64,000 nucleotides of DNA, from positions 1 to 64,000 of the forward strand of contig NZ_PCMX01000018.1 of NCBI RefSeq assembly GCF_002530675.1, in the 5' to 3' direction. This DNA comes from Flavobacterium columnare NBRC 100251 = ATCC 23463 (lineage in GTDB: Bacteria > Bacteroidota > Bacteroidia > Flavobacteriales > Flavobacteriaceae). Positions 55,796 to 64,000 of this stretch are shown piece after piece. Positions within the stretch are counted from its first letter, which is position 1, and each line of letters opens with the position of its first letter. The notes beneath the pieces were generated by a model that saw nothing but the letters and a program-made list of their open reading frames with translations, did no database searches and was not told where the DNA came from. A program made the position numbers and the translations under genes.

Positions 55796-56608
55796 TTATA
55801 ACACCTGCTTTCTTATTATTTTATTAAAGAGTCGATACCCTAATACAGAACGTAGGGTACTCATGGCGTTTGCATCAAAACCAACGGTATAACGGGTAAA
55901 TTTTACACGTGGTTCATTGGCTATTTTAAAAAGGGTTTCTACGACTTCTTCTATCAAATTTGTATTTTTTGATTGTTTTTTGATTAATATCCCTGAAATT
56001 TTATCCATCATAAGATCATATACATCTATCCCTGTATTTTTACTTTTTACTACGTTTTTTTGGAAGGCAGTAGGGGCATTTCCAAATTGCACAGTGCTTA
56101 CTCCTATTCCAAAGTTCATCAGTTCATACGACATACATTCTGAAAAACTTTCTACTGCGCATTTAGTAGCATGATAAAAACTTCCTAAAGGTAAATTCAC
56201 TAAACCGGCAATAGATGTAACGTTTATAAAATGCCCAAACCCTTGCTTTCTAAAAACAGGTATAAAAGCACGACAAACTTTTACACATCCTAACCAATTT
56301 GTGGAAACAATATTATCTATACCTTTATCTTCTGAAAATTCAACAAATGAGCGATAGCCAATACCTGCGTTATTTATAATAACATTAATAACAGGATGGT
56401 TTTCAAGTATTTCTTGCTTTGCTTTTTCTATGCTTTCTGTATTTGTAACATCAAGCAAATAGCTACTTATGTTTGGTAGATCCGCTATTTCTTTGCCTTG
56501 TTCTAAACAAATCATGGTAGCAATAACATGCCATCCTTTTGCTGCAAAATATCTTGCTGTAGCGGCTCCTATACCACTAGAAGCTCCTGTTATTAGAATA
56601 GTTTTCAT
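55796..56608 (-). CDS. SDR-family oxidoreductase
   Basis: 270 residues. Classical short-chain dehydrogenase: TGASSGIGAATARYFA (cofactor site), NNAGIGYRS, catalytic Ser in NVTSIAG and YHATK (Tyr-x3-Lys). It is the last gene of the overlapping operon that comes from the right edge. In flexirubin/aryl-polyene clusters SDR enzymes reduce ketoacyl intermediates; here the substrate is inferred from the context only. Confidence 0.88.
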   Translation of the reverse strand: MKTILITGASSGIGAATARYFAAKGWHVIATMICLEQGKEIADLPNISSYLLDVTNTESIEKAKQEILENHPVINVIINNAGIGYRSFVEFSEDKGIDNIVSTNWLGCVKVCRAFIPVFRKQGFGHFINVTSIAGLVNLPLGSFYHATKCAVESFSECMSYELMNFGIGVSTVQFGNAPTAFQKNVVKSKNTGIDVYDLMMDKISGILIKKQSKNTNLIEEVVETLFKIANEPRVKFTRYTVGFDANAMSTLRSVLGYRLFNKIIRKQVL

Positions 56609-56611
56609 TTT

Positions 56612-57898
56612 TTAATTTCGTTTGTCTATTAATGTAATGGGTTTACGGCTCATAGGAGGGAAAATTATTTTTTGTAATTCTTCCATAGCTAAAACTTCAA
56701 CTTTAGGAGAAACTCTTAGTTTCGCTCTAAAATGATCTTTAATTTCGGTTAAAAATCGTTCCGTTGTATCCGTTGATGCAATCTTAATTATAATTTCATC
56801 TGTTCCTAGATCATTTGTTGATATTTCAATCAAATGGCTTTTTATAGATTCAAAACAAGTCATCAGATCGTGCATAGCGGGTGGATATAGAGTTGTTCCT
56901 TTGTACTTAATCATGTGTTGTTTTCTTCCTATCACAGGACCTACTCGTTGTGTATTTCTACCACAAGCACAGGGTTGTGTGTGAAGTTGTACAATATCTC
57001 CTGTTTGAAAACGCAATAAAGGCATTCCTTCTATTCCTAGAGTTGTTATAACTAGTTCTCCTGATCCTTCAGTAACTGGGTTATTACATTCATCTAATAC
57101 TTCTGTAATAATTAATTCTGGATGATGATGTCCTCCTTGAAATTCTTTACATTCTGTAAATGCTGTACTCATTTCGGTAGAAGCGTACGTAGAGTACAAT
57201 GGAACATTCCACTTTTTAGTAATTTTTTGAGTTAAAAGAGAAGGTGAAAAATCTTGATTACGCAATGATTCTCCTATACAAATAACCCCTTTTACGCTTG
57301 ATTTTTGATAATCGATTCCTTGCTTTTCTGCGTATTCAATCATTTTTAATACAAAGGAAGGTACTCCAATTAAATATTTGGGATGGTATTTGAGGATGGA
57401 ATCCCATTGGAGTTCAGGAATCCCTGCTCCTACTCGAATAATACCTGCTTTTAATTTCCGCAAGCCCATAAAGTAAGCCAATCCTGCCATAAAACGACGA
57501 TCCATCGTGGTCATTAATTGCACCACATCGCCTTCTTGTATGCCTGCACAGGCAAAAGACAGGGCTTCATTATAAGCCAAACGATCCAAATCTGAATCTG
57601 TTAGACCAAAAGTAACTGGGTTTCCTAGTGTTCCTGAAGTGGTGCTATAATCAATAATTTTATGTCTAGGTACGCACAAAAAATCATCGTTGTGTTGTTG
57701 TAAATCATTTTTTGAGGTCAACGGTAATTTTTGTAGGTCTTCTAGTGTTTGTATTTGTTTTATATCTACCTGATAATGATCAAACATATTTTTATAATAT
57801 GTTGAATGTGTGTTTAAATATACCAGTAATTCTTTTAATTTTTGCTCTTGAAATTCTTTAATTGCAAGAGATGATAGTGTTTCTATTTCTGGTATCAT
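56612..57898 (-). CDS. Phenylacetate-CoA-ligase-like adenylating enzyme
   Basis: 428 residues. PaaK-like AMP-forming ligase: STTSGTLGNPVTFG (P-loop-like), YSTYASTEMSTAF (A5-type motif), ELVITTLGIEGMPLLRFQTGDIV, then CACGRNTQRVGPVIGRKQHMIKYKG with a cysteine-pair CxC. It probably activates an aromatic or fatty acid as AMP ester. It overlaps the C45 gene by four bases and lies three bases before the SDR gene. Confidence 0.85.
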   Translation of the reverse strand: MIPEIETLSSLAIKEFQEQKLKELLVYLNTHSTYYKNMFDHYQVDIKQIQTLEDLQKLPLTSKNDLQQHNDDFLCVPRHKIIDYSTTSGTLGNPVTFGLTDSDLDRLAYNEALSFACAGIQEGDVVQLMTTMDRRFMAGLAYFMGLRKLKAGIIRVGAGIPELQWDSILKYHPKYLIGVPSFVLKMIEYAEKQGIDYQKSSVKGVICIGESLRNQDFSPSLLTQKITKKWNVPLYSTYASTEMSTAFTECKEFQGGHHHPELIITEVLDECNNPVTEGSGELVITTLGIEGMPLLRFQTGDIVQLHTQPCACGRNTQRVGPVIGRKQHMIKYKGTTLYPPAMHDLMTCFESIKSHLIEISTNDLGTDEIIIKIASTDTTERFLTEIKDHFRAKLRVSPKVEVLAMEELQKIIFPPMSRKPITLIDKRN

Positions 57899-59553
57899 GA
57901 TAATTTCTTTTTTGTCTTTTTTAAATAGTCTTGAACCTTATTTCGATCCAATAGGGTTGTAATTTCTAATGTAAGTGCTTTTTCAAAATTATGTAATGCC
58001 TCTGTATACAGTTTATGAGAGTATTGATAAACGCCTAATTTATAATAAACAGACCATAGTTTAGGATTTAATTCTTGGTATTTTCTAATAAAATCAGGTG
58101 TTAGAGTTTCTTTTTCATTAATTGTTTTATCTAGTAGTTTGTCATATTTCCTGTAGAGTTGATAATCAGCATACGCTTTAGTGTCTAGAAAAGAATCTTT
58201 AGCAATGGTTAGCTCAGGTAAATGAGTGACTTTTGTTTTTTGTTGATCAAAAACTTTATTTAAATCATAGGCTACAAAGGCTCCTAATTGATAGGGACTA
58301 GAAGAAACCCACATGATACGACTTTCTGGTTTAAAAATTACGGCATGATGTGCTAGAAGTTGATTAATAGCTTTTTCATTTCCGTAACCAATAGTCCCTT
58401 CTTTTAACCCTTCTTTATTTCTGAGAATTTGAGCTATTTTCTCGGGGGTCATTTTTTCTTCATTTGCTAATAATTCTTGTATTCTTTCCATACGATACAA
58501 AGAATGGCTTTCTTTTATATGTTTTATATTCCTTTTGTCATTTTGATAAGATGAACTCTGAAAATGATTCGAACAAACTAATTGATTGGTGTTTTGTACT
58601 TCGTATACGCCAAAATTATTAGGAGATACTTCTATAATTACTGCTTTTTTATCTTTTGCACTGCTTACTAAGATAGACTCTGACACAAAAACGGGTCTTT
58701 GTTTTGCTATTTTTATTGCTTCATCTATAGTTGTGGCGTATTGTAATATTTCTCTCGTAAGAAGAGAAATGGGTGTTTTAGCTACTAATGGCATTTTAGA
58801 TTTTCCGGCATTTATGGTAACGGTTAGTCCTTCTTTATTCATTCCTGAAAGTACACCTATCATACCCGCCCAACTAACACTAGCAAAAGGGATTCCTTTT
58901 TCTGGATTAACAAAACTGATTACCTTGTCTTCAGCAAAATCATCTCCAGCATAAAAATCTAAATTTCTACCGATTAGCAATTCTCCATCCATTGTTTTAT
59001 TTCCCCAAACAGCTAATGAAGTACATCCTATTAATGCTAAATCCTGTACAGCGTGTCCTATATCATGGGCTCCGTGTAAATATAAACTTCTTAGATAAGG
59101 TGATGCCATATAATTAAAAGAAGTATCGGTATATTGGGATACCCCATATATTTCCGTTTTGTATTCCTCTTTTATATTCAAATAGAGTTTTCTGTTGTAC
59201 CATTTTAAAAAAGTACGTAATAGTTTTTGTTTAAATTTAGAAGGAACAATTTTTCCTAGGTGATTAAAAAAAATTCGTTCTTGTTTTTTTACTAAATTTT
59301 CGGCTAAGGCTCCTGAAAGCAATCCTAATTGAGAAGGATTGCCTTGAATATGTAATTCCCAAATTTTATGAGCATTTCTTACTAAATATCCTTGTTGATG
59401 GGTTACGAGCGTATCGGACAAACGAATTACCGCAGGTTTATCACTTTCTTTAGGAAGATTTAATGGCAGATGATGAACTGATTTATGAATTCCACACGAA
59501 TAAAAAATCAAAATAACGAAAAAAGTGCCTATATGCTTTTTTGAGTTATTCAT
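57895..59553 (-). CDS. C45-type acyltransferase/hydrolase lipoprotein with TPR tail
   Basis: 552 residues. A lipoprotein signal (FVILIFYSCGIH, lipobox YSC) is followed by an Ntn-hydrolase domain of the acyl-CoA:6-APA acyltransferase (C45) family. The autoprocessing nucleophile is Cys177 in LIGCTSLAVWG, with GRNLDFYAGDD and ASVSWAGMIGVLSGMN downstream. The last 100 residues form a TPR-like part (LNPKLWSVYYKLGVYQYSHKLYTEAL). In flexirubin clusters such proteins are thought to take part in acyl transfer at the envelope. It overlaps the oxidoreductase gene by four bases. Confidence 0.82.
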   Translation of the reverse strand: MNNSKKHIGTFFVILIFYSCGIHKSVHHLPLNLPKESDKPAVIRLSDTLVTHQQGYLVRNAHKIWELHIQGNPSQLGLLSGALAENLVKKQERIFFNHLGKIVPSKFKQKLLRTFLKWYNRKLYLNIKEEYKTEIYGVSQYTDTSFNYMASPYLRSLYLHGAHDIGHAVQDLALIGCTSLAVWGNKTMDGELLIGRNLDFYAGDDFAEDKVISFVNPEKGIPFASVSWAGMIGVLSGMNKEGLTVTINAGKSKMPLVAKTPISLLTREILQYATTIDEAIKIAKQRPVFVSESILVSSAKDKKAVIIEVSPNNFGVYEVQNTNQLVCSNHFQSSSYQNDKRNIKHIKESHSLYRMERIQELLANEEKMTPEKIAQILRNKEGLKEGTIGYGNEKAINQLLAHHAVIFKPESRIMWVSSSPYQLGAFVAYDLNKVFDQQKTKVTHLPELTIAKDSFLDTKAYADYQLYRKYDKLLDKTINEKETLTPDFIRKYQELNPKLWSVYYKLGVYQYSHKLYTEALHNFEKALTLEITTLLDRNKVQDYLKKTKKKLS

Positions 59554-61070
59554 TTTGAAATTTCTTCATTTATTTTATTAATTAAATATTTATCGCCAAC
59601 AATCTCGGAACAAGTAGCTACAGCTCCTATCGTTACGCCTAACACTCCGTGCATTTTAATACTCTGTCCTGTAAGGAAAAGATTTTCTATTTTTGTTTTA
59701 GACGAAATAAAGGTTAACATAGGATTATTAGAATCTTTTACGTATCCGTACAAATTACCGTTTTGTCCTCCTATATAATCTCTATAAGACAAAGGAGTAG
59801 ACGCATACACTGATTTTATACAAGAGCGTATGTTGGGGATTTTTTTTTCAATTTCATTTAAAAAAATTTCAATTTTTTGTTTTTTAAAATTTTCATAATC
59901 TTCACCTCTTTCTTTTGATTCTGAAACGGTATTATGAGTGGTACTCCATTTTTCTACTTCTTCAAAACGCATATAGGTTAAGGCTGTAAGACTTTCAGCC
60001 CATTGTTGATTATCCGAAGCGATATTCATTGATAACATATAACTTTCTGGCCATGATTGTTCTGTATACTCACTGGCTTGCCAAATGCGTTTGTGATCTT
60101 TAAAATGGTAGCAATTATGATTTAAATAAGGAAATGTTTGGGGTTTAAAAACTATATAAATGCTAAATGGGGCAATTTGAGCTTCAAGATTTTGAATTCG
60201 TGTAAAATAGGCTTTTCTAAAATATTCTTCTCCCACTAATTTTAAGGTGGTTTTGGGCTCTATATTGGAAATAAATGTTTCTGCAAAATACTCTTCTCCA
60301 TTTTTAGTTGAAACGGAAACGATTTTTTGATCCTTTACTTGAAATTTATTTACTTCTTGATGTTTAAAAACTTCACCGTTATATTTACGGATTATTTTTA
60401 TAAGTTGTTTGGTTATCTGACTCCCTCCGTTTATACAACGCCACGCACTTTGGATATAGGAGTTAACAGATAAGGCGTGTACATAAAAAGGGGTTTTATC
60501 AGGTACGCCTGCATAAAGGAAATTAGAGCCTACTAATACTGCTTTTAACTTTTCATTAGATGTGAGTTCTTCAAAATATTGTTTTGCGTTTATAGACAGG
60601 ATTTCTTGTTGATAACCTCCCTCTGTTTTCAAGTTATACAAGGGGAAGGAATTACAGACGTACTGCATTTTTTGACAATATTCCTTTAAGTTTTCTTCCT
60701 CTTCTGGAAAAAAGGAAACCAGTTGCTTAATAAAATTTTCATATCCTTGGGCATGAGGGTATTTATTAGGATCGTTATCAAAAGTAATATAGTCATAAGC
60801 ATCCTCCTCCATTTTTTTTAGTTTTAGCTCATCTATTATTTCTATATACTTAAAATAACTATGTAAATTTTGACCTTCACACAGGCCTCCTATGTAGTGG
60901 ACTCCTGTATCAAAAATAGTTTTATCTCGCACAAAGGTTTGTAAATTGCCTCCATATTGATTATTTTTTTCTAAAACACAAACCTTTTTTCCTTCTTTTG
61001 CTAAGATAATAGCGGAAACCAATCCTCCTAATCCACTTCCTACAATAACAACATCGTACTTTTTTTTCAC
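59550..61070 (-). CDS. CrtI-like FAD-dependent oxidoreductase
   Basis: 506 residues. N-terminal FAD motif VVIVGSGLGGLVSAIILAKEGKKVCVLEKN, then GGNLQTF and FDTGVHYIGG. C-terminal FAD-contact NLFLTGQSIKMHGVLGVTIGAVAT. The arrangement fits the phytoene-desaturase/retinol-saturase group. A role as desaturase or saturase on the polyene chain of a flexirubin-type pigment is likely from context. It shares one base with the MMPL gene. Confidence 0.85.
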   Translation of the reverse strand: MKKKYDVVIVGSGLGGLVSAIILAKEGKKVCVLEKNNQYGGNLQTFVRDKTIFDTGVHYIGGLCEGQNLHSYFKYIEIIDELKLKKMEEDAYDYITFDNDPNKYPHAQGYENFIKQLVSFFPEEEENLKEYCQKMQYVCNSFPLYNLKTEGGYQQEILSINAKQYFEELTSNEKLKAVLVGSNFLYAGVPDKTPFYVHALSVNSYIQSAWRCINGGSQITKQLIKIIRKYNGEVFKHQEVNKFQVKDQKIVSVSTKNGEEYFAETFISNIEPKTTLKLVGEEYFRKAYFTRIQNLEAQIAPFSIYIVFKPQTFPYLNHNCYHFKDHKRIWQASEYTEQSWPESYMLSMNIASDNQQWAESLTALTYMRFEEVEKWSTTHNTVSESKERGEDYENFKKQKIEIFLNEIEKKIPNIRSCIKSVYASTPLSYRDYIGGQNGNLYGYVKDSNNPMLTFISSKTKIENLFLTGQSIKMHGVLGVTIGAVATCSEIVGDKYLINKINEEISK

Positions 61071-64000
61071 TAGACTCCTTTATTAAAAAATTTAAGTTCA
61101 CCTATTTCATTCGAAAGTTCAAATCCGTTGTTTAAAAGAAAATCAACATACAGATCAGCCCCAAACAATACTACTTTATTGAGTTTTTCTAGGTGGGGAA
61201 ACAATTTACTTTCATCAAAATATCGGGTTGAAATCAATAAAGAATCATACGGTTTCAGAATATCTTGAGAATTTAAATAGTGTATATTTCTTATTTTGTT
61301 TAAATAATTAGTAGATGCTATTTCAAAATTTTCTAATGAGTAAACAAAAGTTTGAATTTTACGTTTAGGATACTGCAAAGTAAGAATTGCATTTAACTGA
61401 CCATAATCATTGGCAAAATGCAAAATTTTAGCATCTTCTGCTATAGTGGTAAACAATGTATGGTAATGATGCTTATTTGAATCAAAGTCTTTTAAAATTT
61501 TTTTATAAATATCTTCTTCTTTATACAGATATCCGTCTATGAGTTTTCTGCGGAAAAAATCTTCGTTTTCTAATTCGTGTCGTATTTTATCAAATGCTAC
61601 TCTAAACAATTTATTTATTTTTTTTGTTCTAGTAATATAATCTTCTCCAAAGCTTCTGTCTTGGTATGAAATATAATTACCAACAACTACTGTGATACTT
61701 TCATTATGGATCATAAAATCACCTTTAGGCGATGTTTCTGCATTTCCATGCAAGTATACAGGCAAAATATCTAATTTGAATTCTTCGGCTAAGTAAAAAG
61801 CTCCTTTATGGAAACGTTTTACTACATTATCTTCGGAACGAGTTCCTTCTGGAAAAATCATCAAGGAATAGCCCTCTTTAATCTTATCTCGCAAATGATC
61901 TAATCCTCCTTCTATCCCTTTAGAAACAGGATAATATCCCATAGCTTTTACTGCTTTGCCAAAAATAGGCGATTTATAAACCCAATCATTTACAAGATAC
62001 ACCATTTTGTGGGTTAGCATACCAAAAGCTAAGGTATCTAAAACGGATACATGATTAGCTATGACAATAGCTTGTTTGCTAAAATTAATTTTATTAGGAT
62101 TTATAACTTTCTTTTTTACAATAGGATTTATATGCAATACGGATTTAAAAAAAAGAACCATCATTTTTCTAAAACACATCATTTTTGTTTCTTTTTTTAA
62201 GGGCAAAATACCCATTAAAAAACGACCTATGGTAGATAATAAAATTCCTCCAAGAGCATAATAGGTTAGCGCAATTATAGAAACTATAAGGGTAAAAAAA
62301 CGAATAGGAATTTTTCCTTTTTTAGGACGATTAAAAAACAACCATTTGAAAACAATTGGGTAAAAAACAAATGTTATTAATAATGCACTGAGGACCCCTA
62401 GCAAGGATACTGAGGAAATAGAAACTAAGGCTGGATGTTTGGCAAAAACTAAGGCTCCAATGGCTAAAATAGTGGTTAACGCTGCTAAAATAATTGAAAT
62501 ACGATAAGCAGGCATTTCATCCTTTCCTGTGGTATATTCTTTTTGTAAAGCACTTGTCATAAAAATAGTAAAATCTACTCCATGCCCAAATATTAAGGTA
62601 CAAACGATGGTACTAAATATATTTAATGGAATATTAAAAATTCCCATTAAACCCGCGGTAACGAATCCTGTGGCTATAATAGGCAATAAACTGACTAAGA
62701 CTAATTCAATACGTTTAAAGAAAACAAATAAAATAATAACTACTGCTATAAAAGAATAGTTAATCAGATTGTTAAAATCATCACGCAGTTTTCCTAGAAA
62801 AGTTTCATTTAATTGTTGACGATCTATGACTACAACGTTTGCTAAATGTTCAACGGTTTTAATTAATTTTTCTTTCTTTTTTTCATTTATTTTTACAACT
62901 GTAGCTATCGTGTACCAATTGGTTGAGTTAGATACATATTCATCCGTCAAATCAGGTAGTAATTGTTTTAAATCACCTAATTGAAGTGGTTTAATATCCG
63001 AACGGATTATATCATAAAAAGCCTGATGGGTTGTTGGTTTAAACCCAAAAGTTTTACCGTTTTGTACTAATTCGTTTTGCACTTTTTGACAAACAGAATT
63101 TGACCAAAAAGATTTCCATTTTTTAATCTTATTCGTTTGTTCTACTTCTGAAGGTAATAAAGCAGCTAACGAACTGTAATTATAAATATTTTTTGTTTGT
63201 TTTTGCTGAGTTAAAATAGCATTTAATTTTGTGTTGCCATCAATGGTTTCTTTTTCATTTTTACCATATACAACGATATAAATGGCTTTAGAGGTTAAAC
63301 GTGTAGATTCTTCTAACTTTTTTTCGGCTTCTTTTACTTCTTTTGGAATAAAATTTAGGTCGCTTAAATTATTATTAAAGCTTACTCTACTAAAGGTAAA
63401 ACAACTTATAAAAAGCAATAAAAATGTTCCTATAATCAAAAATTTGTTTTTCTCGAAAGGTATTTTTGACAAACGATCTAACATTCCTGCATGGGATAAG
63501 CCATTGTTTTTAGGTTTATACAAATGAGGAATGATTAACAATGAAAACAAAGCAGATATCATAACACTTATAGAGGCAAATATCCCCAAGTCTTTAAGTG
63601 CATCTGATTTTACAAATAACAAACACAAAAAAGCGACTGCCGTTGTTGAGCTACTCATTATTAAAGGCTTAGCAGTATCTTTATACAACTGTTTTATATC
63701 GGCATTATATCTATAATGTGTCATGATATGAAGCGAGTAATCTATAGTTACGCCTAACAAAACAGCTCCTACACTTAATGAAATAGCGGAAATCGTTTGT
63801 CGTAAGAAATAAAGGCTGGCAATAGCAAATAAAACACCAAAAATAGTAGGTATAAAGATGATTATAGGAATTGTTATTTTTCTAAAAAATAAGATAAGAA
63901 TCAACATAAGTGTTCCCATAGATAAAAGGACTGTAGTAATGATATCTGCCTTTATTTGGTTAGCATTAGCCACCGCAATAATAGGAGAGCCAAAATACGA
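61070..64000 (-). CDS. MMPL exporter fused to an acyltransferase, 5' end outside the window
   Basis: At least 976 codons in the window; the frame is open to the right edge (GSPIIAVANANQIKADI), so the start is missing. Residues counted from the ATG at 63973: membrane helices at about 10-150 and 405-590 with the RND motif GVTIDYSLHIMTHYR and GHGVDFTIFMTSAL (MMPL exporter). A lysophospholipid-acyltransferase domain follows at 630-800, with NHVSVLD (His641, Asp646) and FPEGTRS (707-713). The last 120 residues look like a methyltransferase-type Rossmann remnant (ILHFANDYGQLNAILTLQYP). Such exporter-acyltransferase fusions occur in aryl-polyene/flexirubin clusters, where the pigment is acylated and placed in the outer membrane. 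Confidence 0.85.
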   Translation of the reverse strand, partial: SYFGSPIIAVANANQIKADIITTVLLSMGTLMLILILFFRKITIPIIIFIPTIFGVLFAIASLYFLRQTISAISLSVGAVLLGVTIDYSLHIMTHYRYNADIKQLYKDTAKPLIMSSSTTAVAFLCLLFVKSDALKDLGIFASISVMISALFSLLIIPHLYKPKNNGLSHAGMLDRLSKIPFEKNKFLIIGTFLLLFISCFTFSRVSFNNNLSDLNFIPKEVKEAEKKLEESTRLTSKAIYIVVYGKNEKETIDGNTKLNAILTQQKQTKNIYNYSSLAALLPSEVEQTNKIKKWKSFWSNSVCQKVQNELVQNGKTFGFKPTTHQAFYDIIRSDIKPLQLGDLKQLLPDLTDEYVSNSTNWYTIATVVKINEKKKEKLIKTVEHLANVVVIDRQQLNETFLGKLRDDFNNLINYSFIAVVIILFVFFKRIELVLVSLLPIIATGFVTAGLMGIFNIPLNIFSTIVCTLIFGHGVDFTIFMTSALQKEYTTGKDEMPAYRISIILAALTTILAIGALVFAKHPALVSISSVSLLGVLSALLITFVFYPIVFKWLFFNRPKKGKIPIRFFTLIVSIIALTYYALGGILLSTIGRFLMGILPLKKETKMMCFRKMMVLFFKSVLHINPIVKKKVINPNKINFSKQAIVIANHVSVLDTLAFGMLTHKMVYLVNDWVYKSPIFGKAVKAMGYYPVSKGIEGGLDHLRDKIKEGYSLMIFPEGTRSEDNVVKRFHKGAFYLAEEFKLDILPVYLHGNAETSPKGDFMIHNESITVVVGNYISYQDRSFGEDYITRTKKINKLFRVAFDKIRHELENEDFFRRKLIDGYLYKEEDIYKKILKDFDSNKHHYHTLFTTIAEDAKILHFANDYGQLNAILTLQYPKRKIQTFVYSLENFEIASTNYLNKIRNIHYLNSQDILKPYDSLLISTRYFDESKLFPHLEKLNKVVLFGADLYVDFLLNNGFELSNEIGELKFFNKGV

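Overview
The window looks like the chromosome of an AT-rich member of the Flavobacteriaceae (phylum Bacteroidota). The reasons are: a complete gldK-gldL-gldM-gldN block (gliding motility and type IX secretion) behind topA; the syntenic run miaB - sigma-54 activator - lptE - TPR gene - secG - groES - groEL; a tmRNA with the tag GENNYALAA; promoters of the Bacteroidota type (TTG, about 19-22 bases, TAnnTTTG); and what appears to be one end of a flexirubin or aryl-polyene pigment cluster. I see no phage or plasmid backbone.

Layout. 1-6,100: a decayed ISAon1-type transposase, the tmRNA gene, a serine beta-lactamase-like lipoprotein, a saccharopine-dehydrogenase-like enzyme, a J-domain/KTSC protein, a tRNA-like fragment, a small membrane protein, a second scrap of the same IS, and the initiator tRNA. 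6,100-15,500: histidine decarboxylase; a unit with a fused SerB-SerA enzyme immediately upstream of a YdiJ-like D-2-hydroxyglutarate dehydrogenase; a DUF1338 protein (2-oxoadipate dioxygenase family) divergent from an Lrp/AsnC regulator. 15,500-19,300: accessory DNA with an Rpn-type nuclease, a beta-helix protein between two inverted IS3-like ends, and two copies of a MITE-like repeat. 19,300-22,900: a FemAB/GNAT-like protein, an ABC-F ATPase and a DUF983 protein. 22,976-32,499: a five-gene overlapping operon that reads as a rearranged Pel-type exopolysaccharide system (PelF and PelG homologues, a separate GH114-like hydrolase, a large unrecognised membrane protein, and one 1,262-residue protein joining a PelA-like deacetylase to a PelB-like helical scaffold and outer-membrane barrel). 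32,524-42,429: an FAD oxidoreductase, gldNMLK, an arginase-fold protein without its metal ligands, and topA. 42,676-50,018: the miaB-to-groEL run. 50,267-55,800: accessory genes, including a frameshifted HEPN-like gene, a MarR regulator with four C-terminal cysteines, and two promoters that carry the same palindrome. 55,796-64,000: an overlapping operon of SDR, adenylating enzyme, C45 acyltransferase, CrtI-like oxidoreductase and an MMPL exporter fused to an acyltransferase, running off the right edge.

The most interesting items are the compact Pel-like operon with its PelA-PelB fusion; a dispersed family of about 125-175 bp repeats (uninterrupted length) with terminal inverted repeats (six copies seen); the SerBA/D-2-hydroxyglutarate dehydrogenase unit; the pseudo-arginase encoded just upstream of gldKLMN; and the shared palindromic operator TTAGGAnTCCTAA. 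All functions are inferred from motifs read by eye; no database search was run.
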